NCBI GenBank assembly: GCA_024709365.1
Contig: JANJWV010000117.1
Coordinates: 1 to 51,360, forward strand
Origin: Desulfomicrobium sp.
GTDB lineage: Bacteria > Desulfobacterota > Desulfovibrionia > Desulfovibrionales > Desulfomicrobiaceae
Reading direction: 5' to 3'
Length of the DNA stretch: 51,360 nucleotides
A model generated the notes under the pieces. The model saw only the letters and a list, made by a program, of their open reading frames with translations. It was not told the origin of the DNA and did no database searches. The position numbers and the translations under genes were made by a program. Positions 1 to 8,791 of the stretch are shown one piece after another (within the stretch, counting starts at the first letter, position 1; each line of letters opens with the position of its first letter).

Positions 1-180
1 GTCCGTGGCAGCCTTGACCGCGCCGACGTCGCCGCGGACCATGACGGTGACGAGTCCGCCGCCGACCTGGGTGCGGCCGATCAGGGTCACGTTGGCGGCC
101 TTGACCATGGCGTCGGCGGCTTCGATGGCGCCGACCAGTCCTCTGGTTTCGATCATTCCGAGTGCGTTCTGTGCAGACAT
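1..180 (-). CDS. BMC-H microcompartment shell protein (partial)
   Basis: This is the first 60 residues of a single-domain bacterial microcompartment shell protein; the gene runs off the left edge. The visible part begins [19 protein letters not shown] and continues with the alternating hydrophobic pattern of the Pfam BMC fold ([17 protein letters not shown]), as in PduA/PduJ-type hexamers that tile the shell facets. The start at 180 is supported by an AAGGAG Shine-Dalgarno sequence. It lies 46 bases downstream of the aldehyde dehydrogenase stop on the same strand, so it is most likely cotranscribed as part of the cut operon. It is closely similar to the N-terminal domain of the shell protein at 1683-2216. 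Function is known for the family; the exact shell position is inferred. Confidence 0.9.
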   Translation of the reverse strand, partial: MSAQNALGMIETRGLVGAIEAADAMVKAANVTLIGRTQVGGGLVTVMVRGDVGAVKAATD

Positions 181-226
181 GGTGTTCTCCTTAAAATGGG
201 GTGTGCGTTAAGAGTGTTGCGAAAAA

Positions 227-1678
227 TCAGGCGATCTTCTTGAGCTGTTCGAGGATCAGGGCCGTGATGGCGCCAACGTCGATGGACGCCGCGGCGGCAT
301 GGCCGGGGGCCTGCTCCGCAGGCGCGGCGCAGCATGATCCGCCGAGGTCGTAGGCCACGCGGCGGATGTTCATGAGGTTGAGCGGCGTCACGTTGTCCGA
401 GGTGGAGCTTCCGCCTACCGTGCCGCAGCCCAGGGTGAAGGACGGGAACAGGCTGGTGGTCAGGCCCACGGCGCCGTGGGTGGACGGGGTGTTGACCAGC
501 AGTCGCGACACGGGCTTCTTCAGGCCGAACTCGCGGATGACGTCCTCGTTGCGGGAGTGGATGGACAGGGAATGCCCGATGCCGCCGTTCTTGAGCAGGG
601 CGTGGCAGAGCTCGCAGGCCTCCTGCCAGTCGTTGACGGTGTAGAAGCCCAAGAGCGCCGTCAGCTTTTCCTTGGAGAAGGGATACTTCGGGCCCACGCC
701 GGGTTCGTCGGAGACCAGAAGGCGCGTGCCGGCCGGAATCTCGATGCCGGCCAGGCGGGCGATGTACTGGGCGTCGCGGCCGACGATGTCGGGGTTCATG
801 GAGCCGTTGCCGCGCTCCATGACCCGCTTGACCTTCTCCAGCTTCTCCCCTTCCAGGAAATACGCGCCCTGCGCGACAAAGGTGGCGCGGACCTTGTCGG
901 CGATGACGGCCTCTGTCACGATGGCCTGTTCCGAGGCGCAGACCGTGCCGTTGTCGAAGGTCTTGCTGGCGAAGATCTTGGTCACGGCGTCGACGATGTC
1001 GGCGCTGCGCTCGATGTAGGCCGGCACGTTGCCCGCGCCCACGCCCAGGGCCGGGGTGCCGGAGCTGTACGCGGCCTTGACCATGCCGGGGCCGCCCGTG
1101 GCCAGGATCAGGTCGGCCACGCGCATCAGCTCCTGGCTGCCCTCGATGGTCGGCACGCTCATGACGCTGACCAGGTCCTCGCACACGCCGCACTGCGCCA
1201 GCGCCCCGCGGATGATCTCCACGGTCTTGCCGATGCACTTTCGGGCGCTGGGGTGCGGGGTAAAGACGATGGCGTTGCCGGCCTTGAGCGCGATCATGGA
1301 CTTGTAGATGGTCGTGGACGTGGGGTTGGTCGACGGGACGATGCCCGCGATGACGCCCATGGGGATGGCGATCTCGACCAGCTTGCGCGCCTTGTCGTCG
1401 CAGAGCACGCCGATGGTCTTCATATCCCTGATGGCGGCCAGCAGCTTCTCGCTGGCCAGGATGTTCTTGGTCTTCTTGTCCTGGACCTTGCCGAAGCCCG
1501 TCTCCTCCACGGCCAGGGTCGCCAGTGCTTCCGCCTGGGCGGCCGCGGCCTTGGCCACGGCCTCGACCACGGCGTCCACCTGGGCCTGTCCCAGCGCGGC
1601 GAACCCCGCCTGGGCCTGGCGCGCGGCCCGCACCAGGGACCGGGCTTCCTGAACGGACAGTAAATCCTTGTCTACCAT
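227..1678 (-). CDS. CoA-acylating acetaldehyde dehydrogenase of the cut microcompartment (CutF-like)
   Basis: This 483-residue aldehyde dehydrogenase should oxidise acetaldehyde released by CutC to acetyl-CoA, reducing NAD+, inside the microcompartment. The catalytic cysteine is Cys247 in [11 protein letters not shown], the signature of the EutE/PduP/AdhE acylating class. Cofactor-site features include [19 protein letters not shown] and [20 protein letters not shown]. After a Ala/Pro-rich linker near residues 448-465, the C-terminus ends in an amphipathic helix ([17 protein letters not shown]) that resembles an encapsulation peptide. It starts 4 bases downstream of the shell protein stop at 1683 and is clearly in the same operon. 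It is paralogous to the protein at 5783-7258, which lacks the cysteine. The acetaldehyde substrate is inferred from context. Confidence 0.93.
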   Translation of the reverse strand: MVDKDLLSVQEARSLVRAARQAQAGFAALGQAQVDAVVEAVAKAAAAQAEALATLAVEETGFGKVQDKKTKNILASEKLLAAIRDMKTIGVLCDDKARKLVEIAIPMGVIAGIVPSTNPTSTTIYKSMIALKAGNAIVFTPHPSARKCIGKTVEIIRGALAQCGVCEDLVSVMSVPTIEGSQELMRVADLILATGGPGMVKAAYSSGTPALGVGAGNVPAYIERSADIVDAVTKIFASKTFDNGTVCASEQAIVTEAVIADKVRATFVAQGAYFLEGEKLEKVKRVMERGNGSMNPDIVGRDAQYIARLAGIEIPAGTRLLVSDEPGVGPKYPFSKEKLTALLGFYTVNDWQEACELCHALLKNGGIGHSLSIHSRNEDVIREFGLKKPVSRLLVNTPSTHGAVGLTTSLFPSFTLGCGTVGGSSTSDNVTPLNLMNIRRVAYDLGGSCCAAPAEQAPGHAAAASIDVGAITALILEQLKKIA

Positions 1679-1682
1679 TGTC

Positions 1683-2216
1683 TTACTCCTCTCTGTATGC
1701 CGTCATGATTGCTTCAATCAGAGTCTTCTTGCGCGCGGTCCCGATCTCGCCGGAGGCCAGCGGCAGCCCCGGCAGACCGGCGGCGATGCGGCGCAACCTG
1801 CCGACCGTCATCGCCCCGAGCTGCGAAATGTCGTATGCGGGCATCCCCCGCGAATGCGCCCCAGCTTCGGGGGCCTTCTCTTCCTTCGGCTCACCCTGCG
1901 AGACCCGCGAGGTCTGCGGAGTCTGCGAGACCTGCGGGGCCTGAGGACCGCCGCCGATGACCGCGGCCAACTCCAGGTCCGGCCGGGCGATGACGTGCGC
2001 GGACACCAGACACCCGCCCATGCGCCGGATTTCGACCGCGCCCGCGTCCACGGCGGCCTGCACCGCGGCCACCTCGCCGCGGACGGTGACGGTCACCAGC
2101 CCGGCGCCGACCTGGTCGCGGCCCGCGATGCGCACGTCCGCGGCCTTGACCATGGCGTCGGCCCCGGCGATGGCGGCCACAAACCCGCGAGTCTCGATCA
2201 TTCCCAGTGCGTTCAT
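1683..2216 (-). CDS. BMC shell protein with C-terminal SAP/Rho-N-like tail
   Basis: The protein has 177 residues. Residues 1-90 are a BMC domain ([20 protein letters not shown], then GLVTVTVRGEVAAVQAAVDAG). A low-complexity linker rich in Gln, Ser and Pro follows (about 95-120). The last 50 residues (from MPAYDISQLGAMTVGRLRRI to the end) form a compact helical module with the pattern of SAP or Rho N-terminal domains: 'MTVGRLRRIA' then 'ARKKTLIEAIMTAY'. Shell proteins with C-terminal extensions are known (EutK, PduK), and some extensions are thought to bind nucleic acid or recruit cargo; I infer something similar here. The start at 2216 leaves 8 bases after cutD. The longer reading from 2270 would overlap cutD and was rejected. 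Confidence 0.88.
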   Translation of the reverse strand: MNALGMIETRGFVAAIAGADAMVKAADVRIAGRDQVGAGLVTVTVRGEVAAVQAAVDAGAVEIRRMGGCLVSAHVIARPDLELAAVIGGGPQAPQVSQTPQTSRVSQGEPKEEKAPEAGAHSRGMPAYDISQLGAMTVGRLRRIAAGLPGLPLASGEIGTARKKTLIEAIMTAYREE

Positions 2217-2224
2217 GCTCTGCC

Positions 2225-3157
2225 TCAGTGCCGGATCACGGCCACGTCGAAGTTGTGGGCGGCGAACCACCCGGTCAGGCGCGCCAGGTCCTCGTCCGTC
2301 AGGGACGGCTGCGCATCCAGGGTGTAGTCCCAGCCGAGCTGCCCGTACTTGCCCACGCCCATACGGTGGTACGGCAGCAGGTCGATCCCCTTGAAATTCC
2401 TGTAGTCCCGGTACGGCAGCAGGAAGCGGATCAGGGCGTGAATCTCGTCATGGCCGTCGTTGAGCCCTTTCAGCAGGGGCAGGCGGATCTTGACGTTGTG
2501 CCTGTTGTCCAGCAGCCAGCGCAGGTTCGTCAGGATGGTCTCGTTGTGCACGCCGGTCAGGGCGTAGTGGCGGGCCGAGTCCATGTGCTTGACGTCGTAG
2601 AGGAAGAGGTCCGTGAACTCGGCCACCCGGGCCAGGGCCTCGGGGCGGGCGTAGCCGGACGTCTCCACGGCCGTACCTATGCCGCGCCGGCGACAGGTCA
2701 TGAGCAGGCTGGCCGCGGCCTCGGGCTGCATGAGCACCTCCCCGCCGCTCAGGGTCACGCCGCCGCCGGACATTTCATAGAAGGCCCGGTCCTCCTCCAC
2801 GATGTCCGCCAGTTCCGAGACGGTCCGCAGTTCGCCCATGACCGACAGGGCGCGCACCTTGCAGACCTGCTCGCAACGTCGGCAGCCGATGCAGTCCACA
2901 TCCTGCACGATCTCGTGCATGCGCGTGCGCGGCGAGATGCGGTGCTTGCCCACGGGGCAGACCGGCACGCAGTCGCCGCAGCGCGTGCAGATGTTCGTGC
3001 GGCACAGGACCTGGGGCTGGCGCTTCTGCCCCTCGGGGTTGGAGCACCACGTGCAGCGCAGTGGGCAGCCCTGGAAGAAGACCATGGTCCGCACGCCGGG
3101 TCCGTCGTACATGTTGTACTTCTGGATGTTGAAGATCAGAGCCTTGCGTTCGATCAT
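2225..3157 (-). CDS. cutD: Choline trimethylamine-lyase activating enzyme (radical SAM)
   Basis: This 310-residue glycyl-radical-enzyme activase uses S-adenosylmethionine and a 4Fe-4S cluster to abstract hydrogen from the glycine of CutC. The radical-SAM cysteines are in GCPLRCTWCSNPEG (CX3CX2C) near residue 33. Two ferredoxin-type motifs follow (ICTRCGDCVPVCPVG and CIGCRRCEQVCKVRA), as expected of activases with auxiliary clusters. SGGGVTLSGGEVLMQP is the usual SAM-binding glycine motif. The ATG at 3157 is preferred to the GTG at 3163 because GGAAG lies 5 bases before the ATG. The gene follows cutC directly and its identity rests on the family signature plus this adjacency. Confidence 0.95.
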   Translation of the reverse strand: MIERKALIFNIQKYNMYDGPGVRTMVFFQGCPLRCTWCSNPEGQKRQPQVLCRTNICTRCGDCVPVCPVGKHRISPRTRMHEIVQDVDCIGCRRCEQVCKVRALSVMGELRTVSELADIVEEDRAFYEMSGGGVTLSGGEVLMQPEAAASLLMTCRRRGIGTAVETSGYARPEALARVAEFTDLFLYDVKHMDSARHYALTGVHNETILTNLRWLLDNRHNVKIRLPLLKGLNDGHDEIHALIRFLLPYRDYRNFKGIDLLPYHRMGVGKYGQLGWDYTLDAQPSLTDEDLARLTGWFAAHNFDVAVIRH

Positions 3158-3162
3158 GGTCA

Positions 3163-3192
3163 CTTCCGTCTGCTTCCGTCAGCTTCCATCTG
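3163..3192 (-). repeat. Three imperfect 10-base tandem repeats between cutC and cutD
   Basis: Three adjacent 10-base units fill most of the short gap between cutC and cutD. On the minus strand they read CAGATGGAAG, CTGACGGAAG and CAGACGGAAG. Each ends in a GGAAG that could pair weakly with the 3' end of 16S rRNA, and the last copy sits at the proper distance from the cutD start. Whether the other copies matter for translation is unknown. Confidence 0.6.
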
Positions 3193-3205
3193 CTCAGGGC
3201 CGCGC

Positions 3206-5764
3206 CTAGAGCGAGTGCAGCATGGTGCGGCTGATGATCTCGTCCTGCACGTCCTTGCACAGCTCCACGAAGAAGGCGCTGTAGCCGGCCACGCGCACCA
3301 CCAGGTCGCGGTACTTCTCGGGGTGCTTCTGGGCGTCGAGAAGGATCTCGTTGTCCAGGTAGTTGAACTGCATCTCGCCGTTGCCGAGCATGCAGGCCGT
3401 GCGGATCAGGGTGATGATGCCGTTCTCGCCTTCGGGCGTGTCCAGGAGGCCCGACATGAGCTTGAAGTTGTGCACCATGCCGATGTTCATGTAGTCGTTG
3501 CCCATTTTGGACACGGACTTGATGATGGCCGTGGGGCCCTTGAAGTCCGCGCCCTGGGTCGGGCTGATGCCGTCGGACAGGGGCGACCAGGCCCGGCGGC
3601 CGCCCGCCGACGCGCCGAGGAGCTGCCCGAAGGGCGTGTTGTTGGAGATGGACAGGGTGCCGTGGCTCAGCACCGAGTACAGCGTCCGGTACTTGCGGTG
3701 CTCGATCTCGGTGAAGTGCACCAGGTCGGCGGCGATGAGGTCCGCGTAGTCGTCGTCGTTGCCGTATTTGGGCGCGGCCAGGCAGTCGGCCAGAACCTGG
3801 TCGTAGCCTTCGAAATCGGCCTTCAGGGCCAGGTTCAGTTCGGCCAGGGTGTACTTTTTGTCCTCGTAGACCAGCTTCCTGATGGCAGCCATGGAGTCGG
3901 CGTAGGTGGCCAGGCCGCTCCAGACCACGCCGGGCCCGAAGTTGTACATGGCCCCGCCGGCGGACACGTCGCGGCCGGACTCCATGCAGCCCTCGTACAT
4001 GAGGGACATGAGGGGCTTGGGCGCCAGCTCGCGATGCACGCGCTGGGAGATGACCGTGGCCACGCCGGACAGCTTGGTGATGTGCCGGATCTGCTCCTTC
4101 ACCGCGGCCTCGAACTTCTCGTAGGTGTCGAAGGCGCTCAGGTCGCCCATGTCCGGGCAGACCTGCTTGCCGTACCACAGGGGCACGCCCCGGTTCAGGA
4201 CCAGCTCGATACAGATGGGCCACTGGGTGTAGGCCGTGGACGTCCACTGATAGAGGCGTCCGGACTTCTGGGGCTCCACGCAGCCCATGAGGCAGTAGTC
4301 GCGGGCGTCTTCCATGGACACGCCCTTGGCCAGCATCATCTTGATGTGCGTGTCGTCGAAGTGCACGGCCGGGAAGCCCATGCCGGAGCGGATGACGTCC
4401 ACGATCTTCCTCAGGTACTTCTGCGGCGACTTGTTGTGCACGCGCGTGGCCAGGGACGGCTGGTAGATGCGCACGTGGCGCACGGCGTCCATGAGCAGGT
4501 AGGTCAGGTCGTTGGTGGCGTCGCGGCCGTCGCGGGTCACGCCGCCCACGCACATGTTCACGAAGGGCTGGTAGCCGGCGAAGAACTTGGAGCCGCCTTC
4601 GCTCGTGATCCACATCATCTCCGACATCTTGACGAGCATGCACCCGGCCAGGTCGAAGGCCTCGTACTCGGTCATGCGGCCGGCATCGATGTCGGCGCGG
4701 TAGAAGGGGTACATGTACTGGTCCACGCGGCCGATGGACATGCCGGTCTGGTTCTCCTCCACCACCAGCAGGGACTCGATGGTCCACACGGCCTGGATGG
4801 CTTCCCAGAAAGTGCTCGGGGCGTGGGCCGGGACGCGGGCGTTGACCTCGGAAATCTTGAGGAGCTCTGCCTTGCGCCTGGGGTCGCTCTCCTTGGCGGC
4901 CAGCTCCGCGGCGTACTGCGACAGGCGCCGGGCGTAGATCATCACGCCTTCGGCCGTGTCGATGAGGGAGCGGTAGAAATAGATTTTGTCGATGTCCTCG
5001 GGATTCTCGTAGTGCAGCTTCTCCAGGTGCTCGCTGGCCTCGCGCTGGATGTCGAGCATGCCCTTCTTCATCAGGATGACGTCGTAGCCGGGGTTGGAGT
5101 CGCCGCCGCCGTTGATGGCGTGGTACGAGCAGTCGGACACGTAGGATTCGCCCGACAGCTCCCACAGGCCGGCCTCTCGGTACTGGTCCTCGCAGTGCTC
5201 GTCCACGGACTTGCCCTTCCAGAACGGAAAGAGTTCATCGCGCATGTAGCGCTTGTCATCTTCGGAGATGAAAAACGGGTCCTGGGCGCGGATGCCGATG
5301 GTGTCGAGCTCGGCCTCCATCCAGCGCCAGGCGATGTCGGGGGAGAAGGCGCCGGTGCGGGGAGCCCCGTTGGGCGCACCGACGATGAGCTCGTGGTCCT
5401 GGATGACCAGGGGCGCCGTCTCGCAGGCCCGCTTGAAGGCCTTGCCGCGCAGGATGGCCTTGGGCATGCCCGGATTCTCCCTGGCGACCTCGGTCATGGC
5501 CCGCGCGCGGTGCGTGGAGATGCTCGGCACGTGGGTCAGGAATTTCTTCTTCAGGGCCACATGGCGCTCTGTGGGGCCGTCGGGAATGCCGGCCTGGGGT
5601 GCGGCGCCGGCGTACACGGCCCCTGCGGGCGCGGGCGAAACCGTCTTGGCGCTGCCGATTTCCGCCGACAGGTTCTCGAAGACCCTGCGCAGCGAAGCCC
5701 GGTCCTCGGGGCTCAGGTTTCTGGTCGCCTCGGCGAGCTTCTGGGAAAAATCACGAAGATCCAC
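3206..5764 (-). CDS. cutC: Choline trimethylamine-lyase (glycyl radical enzyme)
   Basis: This 852-residue enzyme cleaves choline to trimethylamine and acetaldehyde by radical chemistry. The thiyl-radical site is Cys495, with the catalytic Glu at 497, in [14 protein letters not shown]; this motif and the following [16 protein letters not shown] are typical of CutC rather than of glycerol or propanediol dehydratases. [19 protein letters not shown] carries the aspartate that contacts the trimethylammonium group in characterised CutC. The glycyl radical is Gly827 in RVAGYSAFF near the C-terminus. The N-terminal 40 residues ([20 protein letters not shown]) form a helix separated from the core by an Ala/Pro linker and look like an encapsulation peptide. 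The start codon is GTG with a strong AGGAGG five bases upstream. Sequence resemblance to the Desulfovibrio enzyme is high throughout. Confidence 0.97.
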   Translation of the reverse strand: MDLRDFSQKLAEATRNLSPEDRASLRRVFENLSAEIGSAKTVSPAPAGAVYAGAAPQAGIPDGPTERHVALKKKFLTHVPSISTHRARAMTEVARENPGMPKAILRGKAFKRACETAPLVIQDHELIVGAPNGAPRTGAFSPDIAWRWMEAELDTIGIRAQDPFFISEDDKRYMRDELFPFWKGKSVDEHCEDQYREAGLWELSGESYVSDCSYHAINGGGDSNPGYDVILMKKGMLDIQREASEHLEKLHYENPEDIDKIYFYRSLIDTAEGVMIYARRLSQYAAELAAKESDPRRKAELLKISEVNARVPAHAPSTFWEAIQAVWTIESLLVVEENQTGMSIGRVDQYMYPFYRADIDAGRMTEYEAFDLAGCMLVKMSEMMWITSEGGSKFFAGYQPFVNMCVGGVTRDGRDATNDLTYLLMDAVRHVRIYQPSLATRVHNKSPQKYLRKIVDVIRSGMGFPAVHFDDTHIKMMLAKGVSMEDARDYCLMGCVEPQKSGRLYQWTSTAYTQWPICIELVLNRGVPLWYGKQVCPDMGDLSAFDTYEKFEAAVKEQIRHITKLSGVATVISQRVHRELAPKPLMSLMYEGCMESGRDVSAGGAMYNFGPGVVWSGLATYADSMAAIRKLVYEDKKYTLAELNLALKADFEGYDQVLADCLAAPKYGNDDDYADLIAADLVHFTEIEHRKYRTLYSVLSHGTLSISNNTPFGQLLGASAGGRRAWSPLSDGISPTQGADFKGPTAIIKSVSKMGNDYMNIGMVHNFKLMSGLLDTPEGENGIITLIRTACMLGNGEMQFNYLDNEILLDAQKHPEKYRDLVVRVAGYSAFFVELCKDVQDEIISRTMLHSL

Positions 5765-5782
5765 GCTTACCTCCTGGTTGTC

Positions 5783-7258
5783 TCAGGGCCTTTTGAGGAC
5801 CTGAATCGCTTCGTTCAAAATTTGCCGTAAGGCGTCGCTCACGGCCCGCGACGGGCTCGGTTCCGACGCCTGGATGTCAGTGCATGTCAGTTGCCCGTCC
5901 TCTGTCCGCACCTCGCGCACCCCGTAGCCGACCTTGCGGACGTAGACGAGGTTCATGGGCGAGACGTTGTCGGAGGTGATGCCCTGGCCGGCGGAGCCGC
6001 TGCCCAGGGTCAGGGCGGGAAAAAGGTTGGTGGTCAGGCCCATGCCGCCGAAGGTCGCCGGGGTGTTGACCAGCACGCGGCCCACGGGCTTCTTCAGGGC
6101 GAACTGGCGGACGACCTCCTCGTCGCGTGAATGAACGACCAGGGTGTGGGCGCAGCGTTCGTGCAGAAGCAGCTCGATGCACTTCTCGCAGGCGTTGCGC
6201 CAGTCGTCCTCGACATAGAGGGTCAGGACCGGGGCCAGCATCTCGCGCGAAAAGGGGTCGGACTCGGACACGAAGGACCGCTCCGCCACCAGCACGCGGG
6301 TGCCCTCGGGCACGTCGAACCCGGCCCGGCGGGCCAGGACCGTGGCCGGCAGCCCGACCAGGCAGGCGTTCGGGCGCCCGTGAGTGACGAAAAGGCCGCC
6401 CAGCCGCCCGGACTCCTCGTCGCTCATGAAATATGCGCCCTGCTCCCGCAGGGCCCGGCGGACGAGGTCCGCTACCGGCGCGTCCACGACCACGGCCTGC
6501 TCGGCCGAAGCCGCGATGCCGTTGTCGAAGACCTTGCTGACGATGACGTCGCGCACGGCGCGGTCGATGTCCGCCGTGCGTTCGATGAAGACCGGCCCGT
6601 TGCCGCTGCCGCCGTAGATGAGGGGCTTGCCCGCGGCCCTGGCCTCGGCCAGCATGCCCGGCACGCCCGTGATCATGATGAGCGACGTGGCCGCATGACG
6701 CATCAGCTCCCGCGTGCCGCTTTTGGTCACGGTGCCGAGGTAGCCCAGGCAGCCTTCGGGCAGGCCGTGGCCGTGGGCGGCGGCGATCATGACGTCCAGC
6801 GCCCTGCCGATGCTGCGGCTGGCGCGGGGGTGCGGGGAGAAGAGCGCGGCGTTGCCGGACTTGATGGCCAGAAGCGTCGTGCAGATGGTCGTGGACACCG
6901 GGCTGGTGGACGGGCACAGGGCCGCGACGACCCCGACGGGCACGCCGATGTCCATGACGCCCCGCTCCCGGTCCTCGCCGATGACGCCCACGCAGCGCAT
7001 GCCGCGCAGCCGGGCCCGGACCTGCTCGCAGACGAAGCGGTTCTTGATCAGCTTGTCCTGCCAGCGCCCGAAATCCGTCTCCTCCCGGCTCATGACCGCC
7101 AGGTCGCGCAGGTGCGGGGCCACGGCGTCGGCCACGCCCTCGACAATGGCGTCGAGACTGTCCTGGTCGAACCCGGCCAGGCGCTTCTGGGCCTCCACGG
7201 CGTTCTCGGCCAGAATCCTGGCCTGCTGGATGGAGAGCAGATCGTTGTCGATGATCAT
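5783..7258 (-). CDS. Aldehyde dehydrogenase homologue lacking the catalytic cysteine (CutB-like)
   Basis: This 491-residue protein has the full acylating aldehyde dehydrogenase fold: it aligns along its length with the enzyme at 227-1678, including VPVGVVAALCPSTSPVSTT, GVPGMLAEARAAGKPLIYGG and KKPVGRVLVNTPATFGG. Where that paralogue has [11 protein letters not shown], this one reads FDNGIAASAEQ, so the nucleophilic cysteine position (residue 250) is alanine. It should therefore not oxidise aldehydes by the normal covalent mechanism. A C-terminal amphipathic helix (SDALRQILNEAIQVLKRP) resembles an encapsulation peptide. It sits between the tandem-BMC gene (13-base gap) and cutC (18-base gap). 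A structural, regulatory or cofactor-binding role is possible; none is shown by the sequence. Confidence 0.9.
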   Translation of the reverse strand: MIIDNDLLSIQQARILAENAVEAQKRLAGFDQDSLDAIVEGVADAVAPHLRDLAVMSREETDFGRWQDKLIKNRFVCEQVRARLRGMRCVGVIGEDRERGVMDIGVPVGVVAALCPSTSPVSTTICTTLLAIKSGNAALFSPHPRASRSIGRALDVMIAAAHGHGLPEGCLGYLGTVTKSGTRELMRHAATSLIMITGVPGMLAEARAAGKPLIYGGSGNGPVFIERTADIDRAVRDVIVSKVFDNGIAASAEQAVVVDAPVADLVRRALREQGAYFMSDEESGRLGGLFVTHGRPNACLVGLPATVLARRAGFDVPEGTRVLVAERSFVSESDPFSREMLAPVLTLYVEDDWRNACEKCIELLLHERCAHTLVVHSRDEEVVRQFALKKPVGRVLVNTPATFGGMGLTTNLFPALTLGSGSAGQGITSDNVSPMNLVYVRKVGYGVREVRTEDGQLTCTDIQASEPSPSRAVSDALRQILNEAIQVLKRP

Positions 7259-7271
7259 GGCCGGTCCGTCG

Positions 7272-7877
7272 TTACGGGAGCAGGTTTTCGAAGGCGTAGC
7301 GCCCTGTGATCTTGACCAGGTCCGGGTGGGGCGTGGGGATGACCACGGAGCTGTAGACGGACGCGCCCATCTTCTCCACGGCCTTCACGCCCGCCGCCAC
7401 GGCGGAGGCGCAGGCGGCCACATCGCCCTGAACCAGCACGGAGACATACCCCGAGGCCACGTTCTCGAAGCCGACGACCTCCACATCCGCGGTCTTCTGC
7501 ATGGCGTCGGCCGCTTCGAGCAGGTAGACGATGCCGAAGGTCTCGATGAGTCCCATGGCCCGCGGGCGCCCGGCCTCGCCTTCCGCGTCCACCGCGTAGA
7601 CGGACACGATGTCGGCCACGCCCCTGATGGGCCGTGGCATGACGTTCTTGGCCGTCAGCTTGCCTATCTCGGCCGCGCCGGCCGCGCCGGCCTCGACGGC
7701 GGCGGTCACGGCCGCCACGTCGCCCTTGACCATGATGGTGACCAGGGTCGAGCCCACGTTCTCATAGGAGATGAGCTGCACGTTGGCCGCCTTGAGCATC
7801 CTGTCCGCGCCGTTGATGGCCGGGACCATCCCCAGCGTCTCGATGAGGCCCAGGGCCTCTTCGCCGTAATATCGCAT
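7272..7877 (-). CDS. Tandem-domain BMC shell protein (BMC-T)
   Basis: The 201-residue protein has two BMC domains in series. The first covers about residues 5-95 (ALGLIETLGMVPAINGADRM, then TLVTIMVKGDVAAVTAAVEAG) and the second about 107-198 (AMGLIETFGIVYLLEAADAM, then GYVSVLVQGDVAACASAVAAG). Such proteins form trimers that act as pseudohexamers in the shell and often carry a gated pore. No cysteine resembling the PduT iron-sulfur site was recognised. The start at 7877 is chosen because GGGAG lies 4 bases upstream; the upstream 29 codons look non-coding. It is the first gene of the visible cut operon, and its probable control region is at 7878-8100. Confidence 0.93.
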   Translation of the reverse strand: MRYYGEEALGLIETLGMVPAINGADRMLKAANVQLISYENVGSTLVTIMVKGDVAAVTAAVEAGAAGAAEIGKLTAKNVMPRPIRGVADIVSVYAVDAEGEAGRPRAMGLIETFGIVYLLEAADAMQKTADVEVVGFENVASGYVSVLVQGDVAACASAVAAGVKAVEKMGASVYSSVVIPTPHPDLVKITGRYAFENLLP

Positions 7878-8026
7878 ATCGCTCCCGATACGATGACGTT
7901 TTCGGTGCCGCTCGCCTGCAATCCTGGCGAAGGTTGCGGCACACCTGCATTGAAACTGAGACAAACCACTGCCCCGCAGGGAAGGTCACCCGGTTATTCA
8001 AAAAATATGCTCATGGTGATGAAATG

Positions 8027-8046
8027 GATATTTATCAATCAATATC
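8027..8046. promoter_or_regulatory. AT-rich palindrome upstream of the cut operon
   Basis: The 20 bases GATATTTATCAATCAATATC have matching 6-base ends (GATATT/AATATC) around an 8-base centre. The site lies about 150 bases upstream of the first visible cut gene in a locally AT-rich patch, a reasonable place for an operator or UP element. No known regulator motif was matched; this is a candidate only. Confidence 0.3.
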
Positions 8047-8425
8047 AGAGTGTTGTGTCAGACTCGGCGTTTTTGCCGCGTTGTGCGGGATGTCGCTCCT
8101 GGGGCCTTGCCAAGGCGCCTTGAACGGCCATTGGGCAGGGCGGAACGGTTGCCATGGCGCGCAGCAGGCCGTGAAGACGGTTTTCCCGAGGAAATCCGTC
8201 AACAACGATCAGGGAAAGGCGATGCGACATGAATGACGCATCATTCCGACAACACGACAGAACTGTCCGATGCGTCGAGCTCGGTGCGACGAGCCAAGAA
8301 CATTCGACTTCGGAGAAAAGGAAACGGCAGGGAAAATCAGCGTACTCGGCCGCGCAGGTGCGACGGGAAGACAGAGGGAACGATTGAAATGCAGAAGCCG
8401 CTGACGGGGCACGGCCCTCAAACGC

Positions 8426-8452
8426 ATGAAGGAGAGCCGGGCTCTCCTTCAT
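8426..8452. terminator. Perfect 12-bp hairpin between the small gene and the cut operon
   Basis: The arms ATGAAGGAGAGC and GCTCTCCTTCAT flank a 3-base loop. It lies 55 bases beyond the stop of the small gene at 8508-8618, read on the minus strand, so it could end that transcript. There is no clear T-run on either side, which makes intrinsic termination uncertain; RNA stabilisation is an alternative. Confidence 0.45.
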
Positions 8453-8507
8453 GGGGTATACGTCCTGCGCGAGGGTTCTGAACCATCACGCGAAAACAGG
8501 CCGGAAA

Positions 8508-8618
8508 CTACACTTTCTTGACCTGTTTCTCATTCTTTACTTGAGCTTTTTTGCTATCCTTGGCCGCTTTCTGCTTCTGCATCTTATCCTTGTCCTTCTT
8601 TCCGCCCTTGTCTCCCAT
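8508..8618 (-). CDS. 36-residue lysine-rich small protein
   Basis: The gene encodes a very basic 36-residue protein starting MGDKGGKKDKDKMQKQ and continuing with alternating Lys, Ala, Gln and Asp to a KKV end. It has no hydrophobic core or membrane segment and is probably disordered or a single helix. AGGAG lies 6 bases upstream of the ATG at 8618, a good ribosome binding site. Similar short MGDK-type lysine-rich proteins are annotated as hypothetical in other proteobacteria (from memory); the function is unknown. A longer reading starting at 8777 lacks comparable support. RNA or ribosome binding is conceivable from the charge alone. Confidence 0.65.
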   Translation of the reverse strand: MGDKGGKKDKDKMQKQKAAKDSKKAQVKNEKQVKKV

Positions 8619-8791
8619 GATGCGCTCCTGGTGTTGAAGTTCGTCAAGATGTGGCGACCCTGTTCCCGGCCGGCAAAGCCGGACCTGCGACGGGTCGATC
8701 CGTCCTCGGATGGAATTTGCTGATGCTGATAGCACTCTTTGCCGACGGCTGCAACGTGGGCGGTATTCCCGGCGCAAATATCCTCAATCGT

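Larger units (their letters stand above)
7878..8507. other. Intergenic region upstream of the cut operon
   Basis: No convincing gene was found in these 630 bases. The part next to the operon, about 7990-8060, is much more AT-rich than its surroundings and holds a palindrome (listed separately). The part near 8430 holds a strong hairpin. Open frames here lack homology I recognise or good initiation signals. A sigma-70 promoter could not be assigned with confidence. Confidence 0.5.

Noticed and set aside
2207-5830. Very long plus-strand open frame opposite cutC and cutD
   Set aside because: It is the antisense shadow of GC-rich coding DNA; the minus-strand genes have clear family motifs.
7934-8236. 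Open frame on the plus strand with a short signal-peptide-like stretch
   Set aside because: The hydrophobic run is short, initiation context is weak and no family is recognised.
8045-8452. Open frame of 135 codons on the minus strand upstream of the cut operon
   Set aside because: Composition looks random, it has no good ribosome binding site, and its 5' end lies in the 12-bp hairpin at 8426-8452.
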